Assembly (NCBI GenBank): GCA_937927195.1
Contig: CALBCY010000109.1
Coordinates: 1-64,000 of the forward strand
Source: an uncultured Chitinophagales bacterium
GTDB lineage: Bacteria > Bacteroidota > Bacteroidia > Chitinophagales > UBA2359
DNA: 64,000 nucleotides
Reading direction: 5' to 3'
Each line of letters begins with the position of its first letter. Position 1 is the first letter of the stretch. The translations under genes and the position numbers were made by a program. The notes under the pieces are model-generated. The model was given only the letters and a program-made list of their open reading frames with translations, was not told where the DNA came from and made no database searches. Shown piece after piece: positions 16,867 through 24,957 of this stretch.

Positions 16867-17172
16867 ATGTTTGGTAAAATCATCTTGCTCATCGCATTAA
16901 TCCTGTTCATTGCCTATTTGATTTCGCTGGGTTTCACCAATATTCCTTTTGCAGAAGGGATGAGTAAAATAACCAGCCATCCCTACCCTTTGGCGGTTCT
17001 TTTGGATTTATATCTGGGTCAATTGGCCTTTGCCTTTTTTATTGTGTGGAATGAAGACAAAGTTTCAACGGCAGTTTTATGGATTGCACCAATTCTTTTA
17101 TTGGGCAATATTCTTCCAGTAATTTATTTAATCAAAAACTACAGCAGCTTGAAAATAAAACTTGATGTTTAG
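16867..17172 (+). CDS. Small integral membrane protein, unknown function
   Basis: 101 residues with three hydrophobic segments (about 4-24, 42-62, 68-90). I do not recognise the family with certainty; size and layout resemble DUF1475/DUF2834-type small membrane proteins. ATG start, preceded by an AT-rich leader. Downstream lies a 350-base spacer, so it is probably a single-gene unit. Confidence 0.55.
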   Translation: MFGKIILLIALILFIAYLISLGFTNIPFAEGMSKITSHPYPLAVLLDLYLGQLAFAFFIVWNEDKVSTAVLWIAPILLLGNILPVIYLIKNYSSLKIKLDV

Positions 17173-17522
17173 TTAGGTCCACAAATTGATATTCACCTAT
17201 ATATCGGATATCAAATGGTTTGGAAAAAGAAAAACAATTTGATTCTGGTATGACGGTGGTTTCATTGCTACACTCATCCATTACATATAAGCCATATTCA
17301 TCGCAAAGATCGTAGTCGGGCATACGTACCGGAATCAAACAATTTTATTTTAATCCATTTGATATCAGGAAAAGTTTCGATAAAATTTTATATTTAGAGA
17401 ATGGCTTAACAGCATTAGATTTCAAAAAGAAAATAGAAAATATTTTGCTTACAATTAAGCCTTGTTATCTAAGCTGCCGTAAATAGAGTCTAATAGTAAA
17501 TTTCTAAAACAAACAAACGATT
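17173..17522. other. Spacer with a possible gene fragment
   Basis: 350 bases between the small membrane protein and the RDD gene. On the minus strand an open frame (17132-17338) encodes a 68-residue Cys- and Tyr-rich peptide beginning IPVRMPDYDLCDEYG; it overlaps the end of the preceding gene and has no relatives I know, so it may be a remnant or chance. The remainder is AT-rich and featureless. Confidence 0.35.
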
Positions 17523-17969
17523 ATGTACGCATCATTTGGTAAACGAGCTCTTGCATTATTATTGGATACATTCATCTTGTCCTTTATCATTGGAATAAGT
17601 AGTAAAATTTTTGGCATTGGAAACCCAGAGGCGATCAGTCAAATGATGGAAACAGGAAATTATGCTGCTTTATCCGGTCTTTTTGCATCCAATACAATAA
17701 TTCAGACATTGTACTTTGCTGGAATGGAATCTTCCGAAAAGCAAGCTACTTTGGGTAAAATGGCTTTAGGGATAAAAGTTGTCAATACAGATGGCGGACG
17801 ATTGAGTTTTATGAGCGCTGTCTTGCGATCAATAGGAAAATACATTTCAGGATTTATATTTTTCATTGGATACATCATGGCAGGATTTACAAGAAAGAGT
17901 CAGGCATTGCATGATATGATTGCTGGAACTGTCGTAGTTCCAAATGACAGTAGATACCTAGACGCATAA
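17523..17969 (+). CDS. RDD family membrane protein
   Basis: 148 residues with three to four membrane segments. It has the family pattern RALALLLDTFILSFIIG with the conserved Arg and Asp, KATLGKMALGIKVV-type loop (here KQATLGKMALGIKVVN), and a final RKSQALHDMIAGTVVV. RDD proteins are of uncertain role, some acting as ion transporters. It is 19 bases ahead of the PI-PLC-like gene on the same strand, so co-transcription is possible. Confidence 0.85.
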   Translation: MYASFGKRALALLLDTFILSFIIGISSKIFGIGNPEAISQMMETGNYAALSGLFASNTIIQTLYFAGMESSEKQATLGKMALGIKVVNTDGGRLSFMSAVLRSIGKYISGFIFFIGYIMAGFTRKSQALHDMIAGTVVVPNDSRYLDA

Positions 17970-17988
17970 ATACAAAAACTCTAAATCC

Positions 17989-19125
17989 ATGAAACATACT
18001 TTTCTTTTCGTCAAACAGCTATTCTTTCTTTGCTTCCTGATTTTTTATTCAGGAATGGCATTGGCTCAATGCAATGGCTATTACTCTTTGTGTGATAAAA
18101 AGTATGATGAAGTTTCTTATTTGACAACTCATAATGCATTTAATGCTGCTGAACAGGCTTATACTTTGCCCAACCAAACATTTGGCTTAACACAACAGTT
18201 GAATGATGGTGTAAGAGCCTTTATGTTGGATGTTTATTATTTTGAAAATGTGGTAACTGTTTATCACTCAAGTCAATTGCTAGGCTATGAGCCATTGCTT
18301 TCAAATCTTTTGGAGATAAAAGAATTCATGGATGCCAATCCAAATGAGATCGTCAGCATTATTTTTGAAAGTTATGTCACTGCAAATGGCATTGATAGCG
18401 TGATGGTTGAATCTGGCATTGCCCCCTATTTATTTGAAAAGGGATCTGAAGACTGGCCAAGTCTCCAATCGATGATTGACAACAACAAACGATTGGTTGT
18501 TCTTTCCGATGAAGATGATGCGAGTGCCACTCAAGGTTGGTATCATTATATGTGGGAACATGCAGTTGAAACACACTTTTCCAATAAAAGAACTTCTGAT
18601 TTCTCTTGCGATTACAATCGTGGAAACCCAGATGGTGATTTGTTCATTCTCAATCATTTCATTACAGACGATCTTATTGGTATCGGTGAAATTGATTCTG
18701 CTTCAATTATCAATTCCAATCCTTACTTTTTAATCAGAGCCTTAGAATGTCAACAAGTCACAGGGAAATTACCAAACTTTGTTACCGTTGATTTTCACGA
18801 ACTAGGAGATTGTTTTGATGTGGTAAAGATGCTCAATGGAGCAGACGACAATGAGGTTACTCCTGGCCTATTGAATTCAAATTATGTTTCCTTTAAGCTT
18901 TGGCCAAATCCTGCTAACAACATGATCAATCTGGAAATTCCATCTAACTTTTCATTCCCAATTAGCCTGGCAATTTTTGATCTTAATGGCCAATCGATTT
19001 ATGAGCAAAGCCTTCAATCCAATCAGTTGAAGATCGATAGAAGCGAAATTAAAGGAGGGCAGTATTTTATAAGATTGATGGATACTGAGCAGCAAATTGC
19101 TGTTGAGAAATTAATTTTTCATTGA
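17989..19125 (+). CDS. Secreted PI-PLC X-domain-like phosphodiesterase with T9SS sorting domain
   Basis: 378 residues with signal peptide ending ALAQ. Residues about 38-285 match the phosphatidylinositol-specific phospholipase C fold of the PLCXD/bacterial type: catalytic His48 in TTHNAF and second His93 in TVYHSSQ, with NEIVSIIFESYV. The Ca-independent bacterial form is expected. Residues about 300-378 are a T9SS type A sorting domain (SFKLWPNPANNMINLEIP start). Likely exported to the surface, where it could cleave phospholipid headgroups; substrate not shown. Confidence 0.85.
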   Translation: MKHTFLFVKQLFFLCFLIFYSGMALAQCNGYYSLCDKKYDEVSYLTTHNAFNAAEQAYTLPNQTFGLTQQLNDGVRAFMLDVYYFENVVTVYHSSQLLGYEPLLSNLLEIKEFMDANPNEIVSIIFESYVTANGIDSVMVESGIAPYLFEKGSEDWPSLQSMIDNNKRLVVLSDEDDASATQGWYHYMWEHAVETHFSNKRTSDFSCDYNRGNPDGDLFILNHFITDDLIGIGEIDSASIINSNPYFLIRALECQQVTGKLPNFVTVDFHELGDCFDVVKMLNGADDNEVTPGLLNSNYVSFKLWPNPANNMINLEIPSNFSFPISLAIFDLNGQSIYEQSLQSNQLKIDRSEIKGGQYFIRLMDTEQQIAVEKLIFH

Positions 19126-19129
19126 TTTA

Positions 19130-19190
19130 ACCTTGTCAGCCTTGGGGACGGTTCCTTGTCCTCTTGTCCTTTTCACAAAACCATTTCACC
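19130..19190. terminator. Convergent spacer with GGGGAC-type imperfect palindrome
   Basis: Between two convergent genes the sequence GGGGACGGTTCCTTGTCCTC forms an imperfect hairpin (GGGGAC with GTCCTC). The GGGGACGGTTC motif recalls repeats often found near REP-associated transposases, none of which is present here. It may serve as a two-way transcript end. Confidence 0.3.
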
Positions 19191-20423
19191 CTAATCCGCC
19201 ATCGCCTTCAACCTGTCCAACAAAGGTGGATGGGAATAATACACGGAAACCACCAATGGATGTGGTTCTAAATTCGACAAGTGATCGACCGACATTTTCT
19301 TCAAGCAATTGGACATCGCAACTGAGCTTGAAGTTGCTTTGGCATAGGCATCTGCTTCGTATTCGTGCTTGCGTGAAATGTGGTTCATGATCCATCCAGT
19401 TAATAATGAAATTGGTCCATACAACATTCCAAAAGCCAAAATTCCCATATGAAAACTCGGAATTTTTGCACCCAAAGCCATTGAAACAGCAGGTGTATTT
19501 AAGGCCAAGCCTAACAAGTAAAACATGATTCCTGAAGTGACAATTGAGATTAGCTGATTTTTCAAAACGTGCTTCTTTTTGTAATGTCCAACCTCATGTG
19601 CAAGAACAGCTACCAATTCTTCCTGCTCATAATTTTTGACCAAAGTGTCGTACAAAACAATACTTTTTCGTCCCCCTATTCCACTAAAAAATGCGTTTGC
19701 TTTTGAAGACCTCTTAGAAGCATCCATGATAAAAACATTCTTAAGAGGGAAATCAACTTCGGAACTATAAGCCTCGATTTGTTTGCGCAACGGACCATCT
19801 TCCAAAGGAGAAAGCTTGTTAAATATTGGCAATAAAATGGAAGTGTAAAAACTACTCATAAACAAGGAAAATGCAGTCATAAACAATAAGGCATATAACC
19901 AAAACCATTGACCAGATTTCATGTACATTAACACAATCAAACTCAATATCCCGCCTCCCAATATTCCAGTTAATAAGTAAGCTTTTACCTTGTCCAAAAT
20001 AAAAGTGGATAAATTCATTTTATTAAAACCAAATCGTTCTTCAATTACAAATACTCGATACAATGAAAATGGAATGCTAATGATTTCATTGGGAATTGAT
20101 AAGACCCAAAAGAACAATAAGGACATTAAAATAGGATGATCGGTTATGCTTCTGACCCAATCATCCAACCAAGCGAATCCACCAAAAGCCAAAAACAAGA
20201 TCAACCCTGTAAATCCTATTGCTCTGCTGATTCTTGAAATTTGTTTATTGGCTTTAGAATATTCCTGAGCTTTGCTATATTTATCTTCATCATAAATTTC
20301 TTTGAGCGCTTCTGGAACAGTGGTCTTCCAACTTTTGGAAGTTAACCAAGCCAAGTAGGAAGAAAACAGAAATTCAAAAACTGCTATCCCAACAATTAGA
20401 AAAAAAATCAAAGAAGAATTCAT
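19191..20423 (-). CDS. M48 family metallopeptidase (CAAX prenyl protease / Ste24-like)
   Basis: 410 residues, the size of Ste24-type enzymes, with six to seven membrane segments. Zinc site HEVGH at residues 276-280, third ligand in HEYEADAYA, and the SSKANAFFSGIGG segment upstream of the active site. These are membrane proteases; in bacteria they deal with membrane protein quality control. The gene stands alone; its upstream region (20424-20465) holds the TAGATTTTAGATATTAGA-type dispersed motif directly before the ATG. Confidence 0.93.
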   Translation of the reverse strand: MNSSLIFFLIVGIAVFEFLFSSYLAWLTSKSWKTTVPEALKEIYDEDKYSKAQEYSKANKQISRISRAIGFTGLILFLAFGGFAWLDDWVRSITDHPILMSLLFFWVLSIPNEIISIPFSLYRVFVIEERFGFNKMNLSTFILDKVKAYLLTGILGGGILSLIVLMYMKSGQWFWLYALLFMTAFSLFMSSFYTSILLPIFNKLSPLEDGPLRKQIEAYSSEVDFPLKNVFIMDASKRSSKANAFFSGIGGRKSIVLYDTLVKNYEQEELVAVLAHEVGHYKKKHVLKNQLISIVTSGIMFYLLGLALNTPAVSMALGAKIPSFHMGILAFGMLYGPISLLTGWIMNHISRKHEYEADAYAKATSSSVAMSNCLKKMSVDHLSNLEPHPLVVSVYYSHPPLLDRLKAMAD

Positions 20424-20479
20424 AGATTGAATTAGATTTTAGATATTAGACCCTAGATTTTAGAGAACGAATAAATTTA

Positions 20480-20989
20480 ATGGTAAAACAGTTAATAAAA
20501 AAATTAGAGCACAACCGACTTCTTTTTCAAGCAGAACTTTCAGTCTTATCAAAGGAAGAACAGCTTTGGAGACCAGCGCCTGAGAAGTGGTGTCTGCATG
20601 AAATAGTCTGCCATTTGTATGATGAGGAAAGAGAAGATTTCAGAGCTAGAATCAGACACGTTTTACGCAGTCCAAATACTCCTTTCGCACCCATCGATCC
20701 TGAAAGATGGGTTATGAGCAGAGCCTATATAAAATGGGATTACAACACCTTTCTTGAGAAGTTTATGTGGGAACGCTCGCAATCGATTATGTGGTTAAAT
20801 ACTGTAAATGAAGCCTCCTTAAAAAATGCTGTTGGTCATCAACATTTCGGTGAAATAAGTGGAGAATATTTACTGCACAATTGGTTGGCACATGACTATT
20901 TACATTTAAGACAAATCAATCGATACAAATATTTCATGCTAAAAGAAAGTAATCCAAAGATCAGTCTGGAATATGCAGGAGGCTGGTAA
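20480..20989 (+). CDS. DinB family protein
   Basis: 169 residues, a four-helix-bundle DinB/YfiT-type protein. The metal-binding histidines are visible: HEIVCHLYDEE, and HDYLHLRQINRYKY near the C-terminus, with the family-typical EEQLWRPAPEKWCL. Members bind a divalent metal and include thiol-S-transferases; activity is not known. The last 17 bases overlap the start of the DUF1835 gene. Confidence 0.88.
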   Translation: MVKQLIKKLEHNRLLFQAELSVLSKEEQLWRPAPEKWCLHEIVCHLYDEEREDFRARIRHVLRSPNTPFAPIDPERWVMSRAYIKWDYNTFLEKFMWERSQSIMWLNTVNEASLKNAVGHQHFGEISGEYLLHNWLAHDYLHLRQINRYKYFMLKESNPKISLEYAGGW

Positions 20990-21782
20990 AACTTTACACA
21001 TTTGCAATGGTGAAAGCGCTTTGCATCAATTAACTGCGGCGAAGATAAATGGCACCTATAGCGTTTGGAATGAAATGCTCTGCGAAGGCCCTTTGCATCC
21101 TCAAATTTTATCAAAAGAATTCCTTAAAATCAGAAAAGCATTCTTTAAAAGTCGATATCAAATAAGTGAAAGTGAATACAATGAAAAAACCATTTCACAT
21201 TTCAAACTGATTACAAATTTCAATGAATATCCTAAGCTTGTTTTATGGTTCGAATACGATCTGTTTTGTCAGGTCAACTTGATTGCTTTGCTCTCTTATT
21301 TACTAAACAACTGGCTCGGTAAAAACAAAATATTCTTGGTTTGTGTCGGAAAATTCGATTTCAGCGACAAACTACTCGGCTTGGGCGAATTAGATCACAA
21401 AATGTTTCCCGACTTATTGTTAAAAGCAATTCAGTTAAACAAATCAGACTTGCAATATGCCAATGATTTTTGGTTGACTTATTGCAAAGATCAACATACA
21501 GTTAAAGACAATGAAACCTTTCCACTTCGACGAAAACTTCAGTTTGAAAATTCCAAATTTCCCTACCTTATTCCTGCATTAAAAGCACATTTCAGACGAA
21601 AAATATCCAAAAAAAATGAATTAAATGAAATCGAATCAAAAATAAAGGACTTGCTTAATTCTGGTATAAAATCAGATAAAGCAATTGTTAAAGCCCTTTT
21701 AGAATGGCAGGAATGGTACGGCTTCGGAGACATTCAATATCTCAAGTTGATTGAAGAATACAAGACTAAGTATTCTTTTTAA
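20973..21782 (+). CDS. DUF1835 domain protein
   Basis: 269 residues. The N-terminus LHICNGESALHQL followed by WNEMLCEGPL is diagnostic for DUF1835, and WFEYDLFCQVNLI follows. The C-terminal part (about 200-269) is a helical DUF3658-like extension. No enzymatic role is established for the family. The gene overlaps the DinB gene by 17 bases and is surely translated from the same message. Confidence 0.82.
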   Translation: MQEAGKTLHICNGESALHQLTAAKINGTYSVWNEMLCEGPLHPQILSKEFLKIRKAFFKSRYQISESEYNEKTISHFKLITNFNEYPKLVLWFEYDLFCQVNLIALLSYLLNNWLGKNKIFLVCVGKFDFSDKLLGLGELDHKMFPDLLLKAIQLNKSDLQYANDFWLTYCKDQHTVKDNETFPLRRKLQFENSKFPYLIPALKAHFRRKISKKNELNEIESKIKDLLNSGIKSDKAIVKALLEWQEWYGFGDIQYLKLIEEYKTKYSF

Positions 21783-21851
21783 CCTTTTTTATCCGATTAG
21801 AGTTTGAAAGATTTTGCCCCTGTGCCCAGTATTTGTTATATTTATGTTGTC

Positions 21852-23522
21852 TTGGAAAAAACTAATTATAACAAAAACATTTCACCAAGCACATACACAT
21901 TGTTTTTTTCTTTAATAACCATTGTGTTGTGTTTAGCTGTGATTTCCTGCAATGAAACTTCTAGCGGGCAAAATCAATCCGTACTCAAATCAGAGCGTAA
22001 TGATGCTGATAAGGCTGTGCTTGATCCCGCTTTATCGCAATTTATTGAATCATTTAAGGATGCTAGAACACCAAAAGCTCTTGAGAGTCCAAAGCACTTA
22101 AATGCCTTGCACGACTTTTCTGAAAGAGCTCAAATTTTCAGATTAAGCGATTCAATGTCTTTGTTTTTTCCTTTTAGTGGAAATGATTTTTTTAACACCT
22201 TTCACTTTTTCCCAAACTGCCAAAATTACATTTTAGCCAGTGCAGAAATGCTCGGACAAATTCCCAATCAAAAAAAAGCAGACAAAAAGCAGAAAGAAAA
22301 TTTCATGCTCAAGCTTGCTGAAAATGCAGACCCATACAAATCACAAAATACCAACACCCATTCTGAAATGGTTTCAGAAATTTTACTCCAATTGCATTGG
22401 ATTGATGCGAGGGTATTGAACTTGAAATACCTCGACCTCGATCCTTTTGGTAACCCTATAGAACTTGGCAACAAGGACCCTGAACAAACTGCACAGGCCT
22501 TTCAAATAACTTTCGAAAGCCCACTGGATCTCAGCACCAAAAACCTATTCTATTTTTCACACGATTTGTCAAACAATCAGTTGATTAATGATTTACGACT
22601 GGTTCATTTTCTAAACAATCATGAGAATAAAATTGTCTATCTGAAATCTGATAAACAAAAGATAGCTGGGGAGGCATTTACCATTTTAAAAGAACAGCTT
22701 TTAGACCAAGGAAGTATCATTTTACAAGACAGCAAAGGAATTGCTTTTGAAGACATTGGTGACGATTGGGAAGTAAATGTTTTTGGGGATTTCAGTAAAG
22801 CAGAAAGCAAAGACAAAAACCTCAAAGAATTTGTTGCCAAGCAAAAAATAATCACCGATCTGAATTTCGAATATTTTGACCACTTACTATTTGCACAAAA
22901 AAAGACTTTCAAGGAAAACAAAAAACCCACCTCGCTTAGTTGGGCCAAATGGAAATCGAACACAGAAAAGAACCTCAGCGAGCAAGTTGTAAAAACAAAC
23001 AATCCTGAAAAAACAAAGGATGTACAGGAAGTGATTGCTCAAGCGAAACCTGAGCCGATTAACAAAGGAAAGACGGCGATTAAAATGGAGAAGGCTAAGA
23101 CTCAAAAAACTCCAGAGCTCTCTCAACCTAAAGGAGAAAACCAAAGTGCAAAAACAAAAGAAATAAGACCAAAAGAGGCCGCCAAAGTTGCTTCTGCCCT
23201 TCAATCAAAAGCAAAGGCAAAAACAAAGGCAATAGTAAAACCAAATGCCGCTGGTAAAGTAAAATGGGAGACTTTCAAAAATCAATACATCATTAAATGC
23301 GCTCAGCCTAAGACCAAAGAAAAGGCAGAAGCAGAGTTTATCAGCTTAAAAAAATTGGGCTTGCCTTGTGAAATGATTTGGATTCCAGACGAGAAAATAT
23401 TTGGAAAGAATCAAAGATATTTGATTTTCGCTGGTCCATTTAAAAATGAATCTACCGCAAAAAGTAAACTCCGGACTATAAAAAACACCTTTAGCAGAGC
23501 CTACATTAGAAGGCTTGATTGA
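21852..23522 (+). CDS. Lipoprotein with C-terminal SPOR-like domain
   Basis: About 556 residues. No ATG lies in frame; TTG at 21852 gives a 33-residue lipoprotein signal with lipobox AVISC, and TTG at 21804 is the longer option. The N-terminal half contains LFFPFSGNDFFNTFHFFPNC, a pattern I associate with a Bacteroidota family of unknown function. A lysine/alanine-rich linker of about 130 residues follows, then a C-terminal segment (about 85 residues: YIIKCAQPKTKEKAEAEF ... RYLIFAGPFKNESTAKSKL) with the SPOR pattern, which in known proteins binds denuded peptidoglycan. Probably an outer-membrane lipoprotein touching the cell wall. Confidence 0.6.
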   Translation: MEKTNYNKNISPSTYTLFFSLITIVLCLAVISCNETSSGQNQSVLKSERNDADKAVLDPALSQFIESFKDARTPKALESPKHLNALHDFSERAQIFRLSDSMSLFFPFSGNDFFNTFHFFPNCQNYILASAEMLGQIPNQKKADKKQKENFMLKLAENADPYKSQNTNTHSEMVSEILLQLHWIDARVLNLKYLDLDPFGNPIELGNKDPEQTAQAFQITFESPLDLSTKNLFYFSHDLSNNQLINDLRLVHFLNNHENKIVYLKSDKQKIAGEAFTILKEQLLDQGSIILQDSKGIAFEDIGDDWEVNVFGDFSKAESKDKNLKEFVAKQKIITDLNFEYFDHLLFAQKKTFKENKKPTSLSWAKWKSNTEKNLSEQVVKTNNPEKTKDVQEVIAQAKPEPINKGKTAIKMEKAKTQKTPELSQPKGENQSAKTKEIRPKEAAKVASALQSKAKAKTKAIVKPNAAGKVKWETFKNQYIIKCAQPKTKEKAEAEFISLKKLGLPCEMIWIPDEKIFGKNQRYLIFAGPFKNESTAKSKLRTIKNTFSRAYIRRLD

Positions 23523-23558
23523 GTTTTATTATTCGATTCCACTCCGTCAATACAGCCA

Positions 23559-24857
23559 CTAATCATTTTTGCTATTTGTTAAATATTCATCAATTCCGTA
23601 TTTAACGACGTTTGTTGAATTCAAAGTCAGCTGCTTAAATCCTGAAACCACCATGTCCTTATAAGGCGCATATTTATTCATTGCAACTTCGTTCACTTTT
23701 ATATCGTTGTTCTTTTTCAGTCCAATAATGTCCATTTGAATATTTCCCATTTCATTGGAATAACGGATAACTCCATTCTCTAAACGCGTTCCTTTCAGCT
23801 CCAACATTTTTATCAAACGCAAATGATTTTCTATGGTTGTCACCGCCCTGGAATTACAGGCAGATTGATAAAATTTACTTTCATCATTCATGACCTTTGT
23901 TTTCAAAAACATCGCTAGAATCATCAAATTATAATCGGTTCGGTAGTTCGTTTCAATGTCCACCAATCCAGTTATTTTATCAACCTCTGGATGAATAAAT
24001 TTATAATTAGAAATGAAGTTTTTTAAATCTGTCGGTGTATAATCATAAGGCACTTTTTTATCAATGTTCTTGTCCAACTCCAAAAATTGATTCCTCGGTG
24101 CAGCACCATTTACATGCGACACAATAACCACCTCATTAATTTCTTCAAAGAGTTTTTTCGTGAAATTCCACGCATTTCCAGAATCAAACTGCGGCCATTT
24201 TTTTTCAACAAAGCGCTTTTCAGGATACAGTCTTTCCATACACATGCTGACCAATTGAGATTGTTCTAAACCATGCTCTTGGGTTCTGATATAATATGGA
24301 TCTGGTAAAACCACCGTTGTATTTTGATTACTCGTCCTTTCCAAAAGTCTTGAACTAATCGGCGAACTGTGAATCCCTTCGTCGAGCCCCCTTAAACCTA
24401 TGTATAAAACTTCTGGCTTCGATTGAAAATTATGCATTGAAAGCAACAGGGCATCTCCATTGCTCATCATGAAACCATTGAACGATTGATCATCCGAATT
24501 TTCGTTGAAAAAATCCAAGGCAGGATTGGGTTCAAAGCTTTTGCTTGACATTCTCGGCCCCATATATTGACATTCTTTGATTCTGTCTTTGTCAGCAGAT
24601 GAAATTGGAACTAAAAAATCAAAGTTTGAGAAATCGAATGCCTTAAAAGACATGATTGGCGAAGACACATCTTTGTTATCCTTATTGCTTGAAATTTCAC
24701 CCGTCTCTTTTCCCACTTTCACCTTAGCTTCACCACTGGAATCTGGTGTTTTCTGCTCAGTTTGTGAACAGGAAAATACGACAATGAGAATAAAACTGTA
24801 TAACAAACAGGTAAATGTAAATTGTCTTGTGCTATTTTTTTGAAATGTTCTGCTCAA
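23559..24857 (-). CDS. Lipoprotein of unknown function
   Basis: 432 residues from a TTG start at 24857 (an in-frame stop lies just three codons upstream and there is no ATG before the signal). Lipobox VVFSC near residue 30. The mature part has no domain I recognise; it contains LLLSMHNFQSKPEVLYIGL and EEINEVVIVSHVNGAAP. It converges with the SPOR lipoprotein gene, with 36 bases between stops, but the two are not clearly related in sequence. Confidence 0.6.
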   Translation of the reverse strand: MSRTFQKNSTRQFTFTCLLYSFILIVVFSCSQTEQKTPDSSGEAKVKVGKETGEISSNKDNKDVSSPIMSFKAFDFSNFDFLVPISSADKDRIKECQYMGPRMSSKSFEPNPALDFFNENSDDQSFNGFMMSNGDALLLSMHNFQSKPEVLYIGLRGLDEGIHSSPISSRLLERTSNQNTTVVLPDPYYIRTQEHGLEQSQLVSMCMERLYPEKRFVEKKWPQFDSGNAWNFTKKLFEEINEVVIVSHVNGAAPRNQFLELDKNIDKKVPYDYTPTDLKNFISNYKFIHPEVDKITGLVDIETNYRTDYNLMILAMFLKTKVMNDESKFYQSACNSRAVTTIENHLRLIKMLELKGTRLENGVIRYSNEMGNIQMDIIGLKKNNDIKVNEVAMNKYAPYKDMVVSGFKQLTLNSTNVVKYGIDEYLTNSKND

Positions 24858-24957
24858 AAAAGATTAAATTTATGTTGGTTAAGATAAGGTCTACCAATTT
24901 ATTGGCATCTTTCTAACCACAAAAATTTTGCCGCTTTTCTGTATTGATAAACTATTT

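Noticed and set aside
17132-17338. 68-codon minus-strand frame rich in Cys and Tyr
   Set aside because: Overlaps the end of the preceding gene, has no start context or neighbour on its strand and no known family. A remnant is possible but not supported enough to call a gene.
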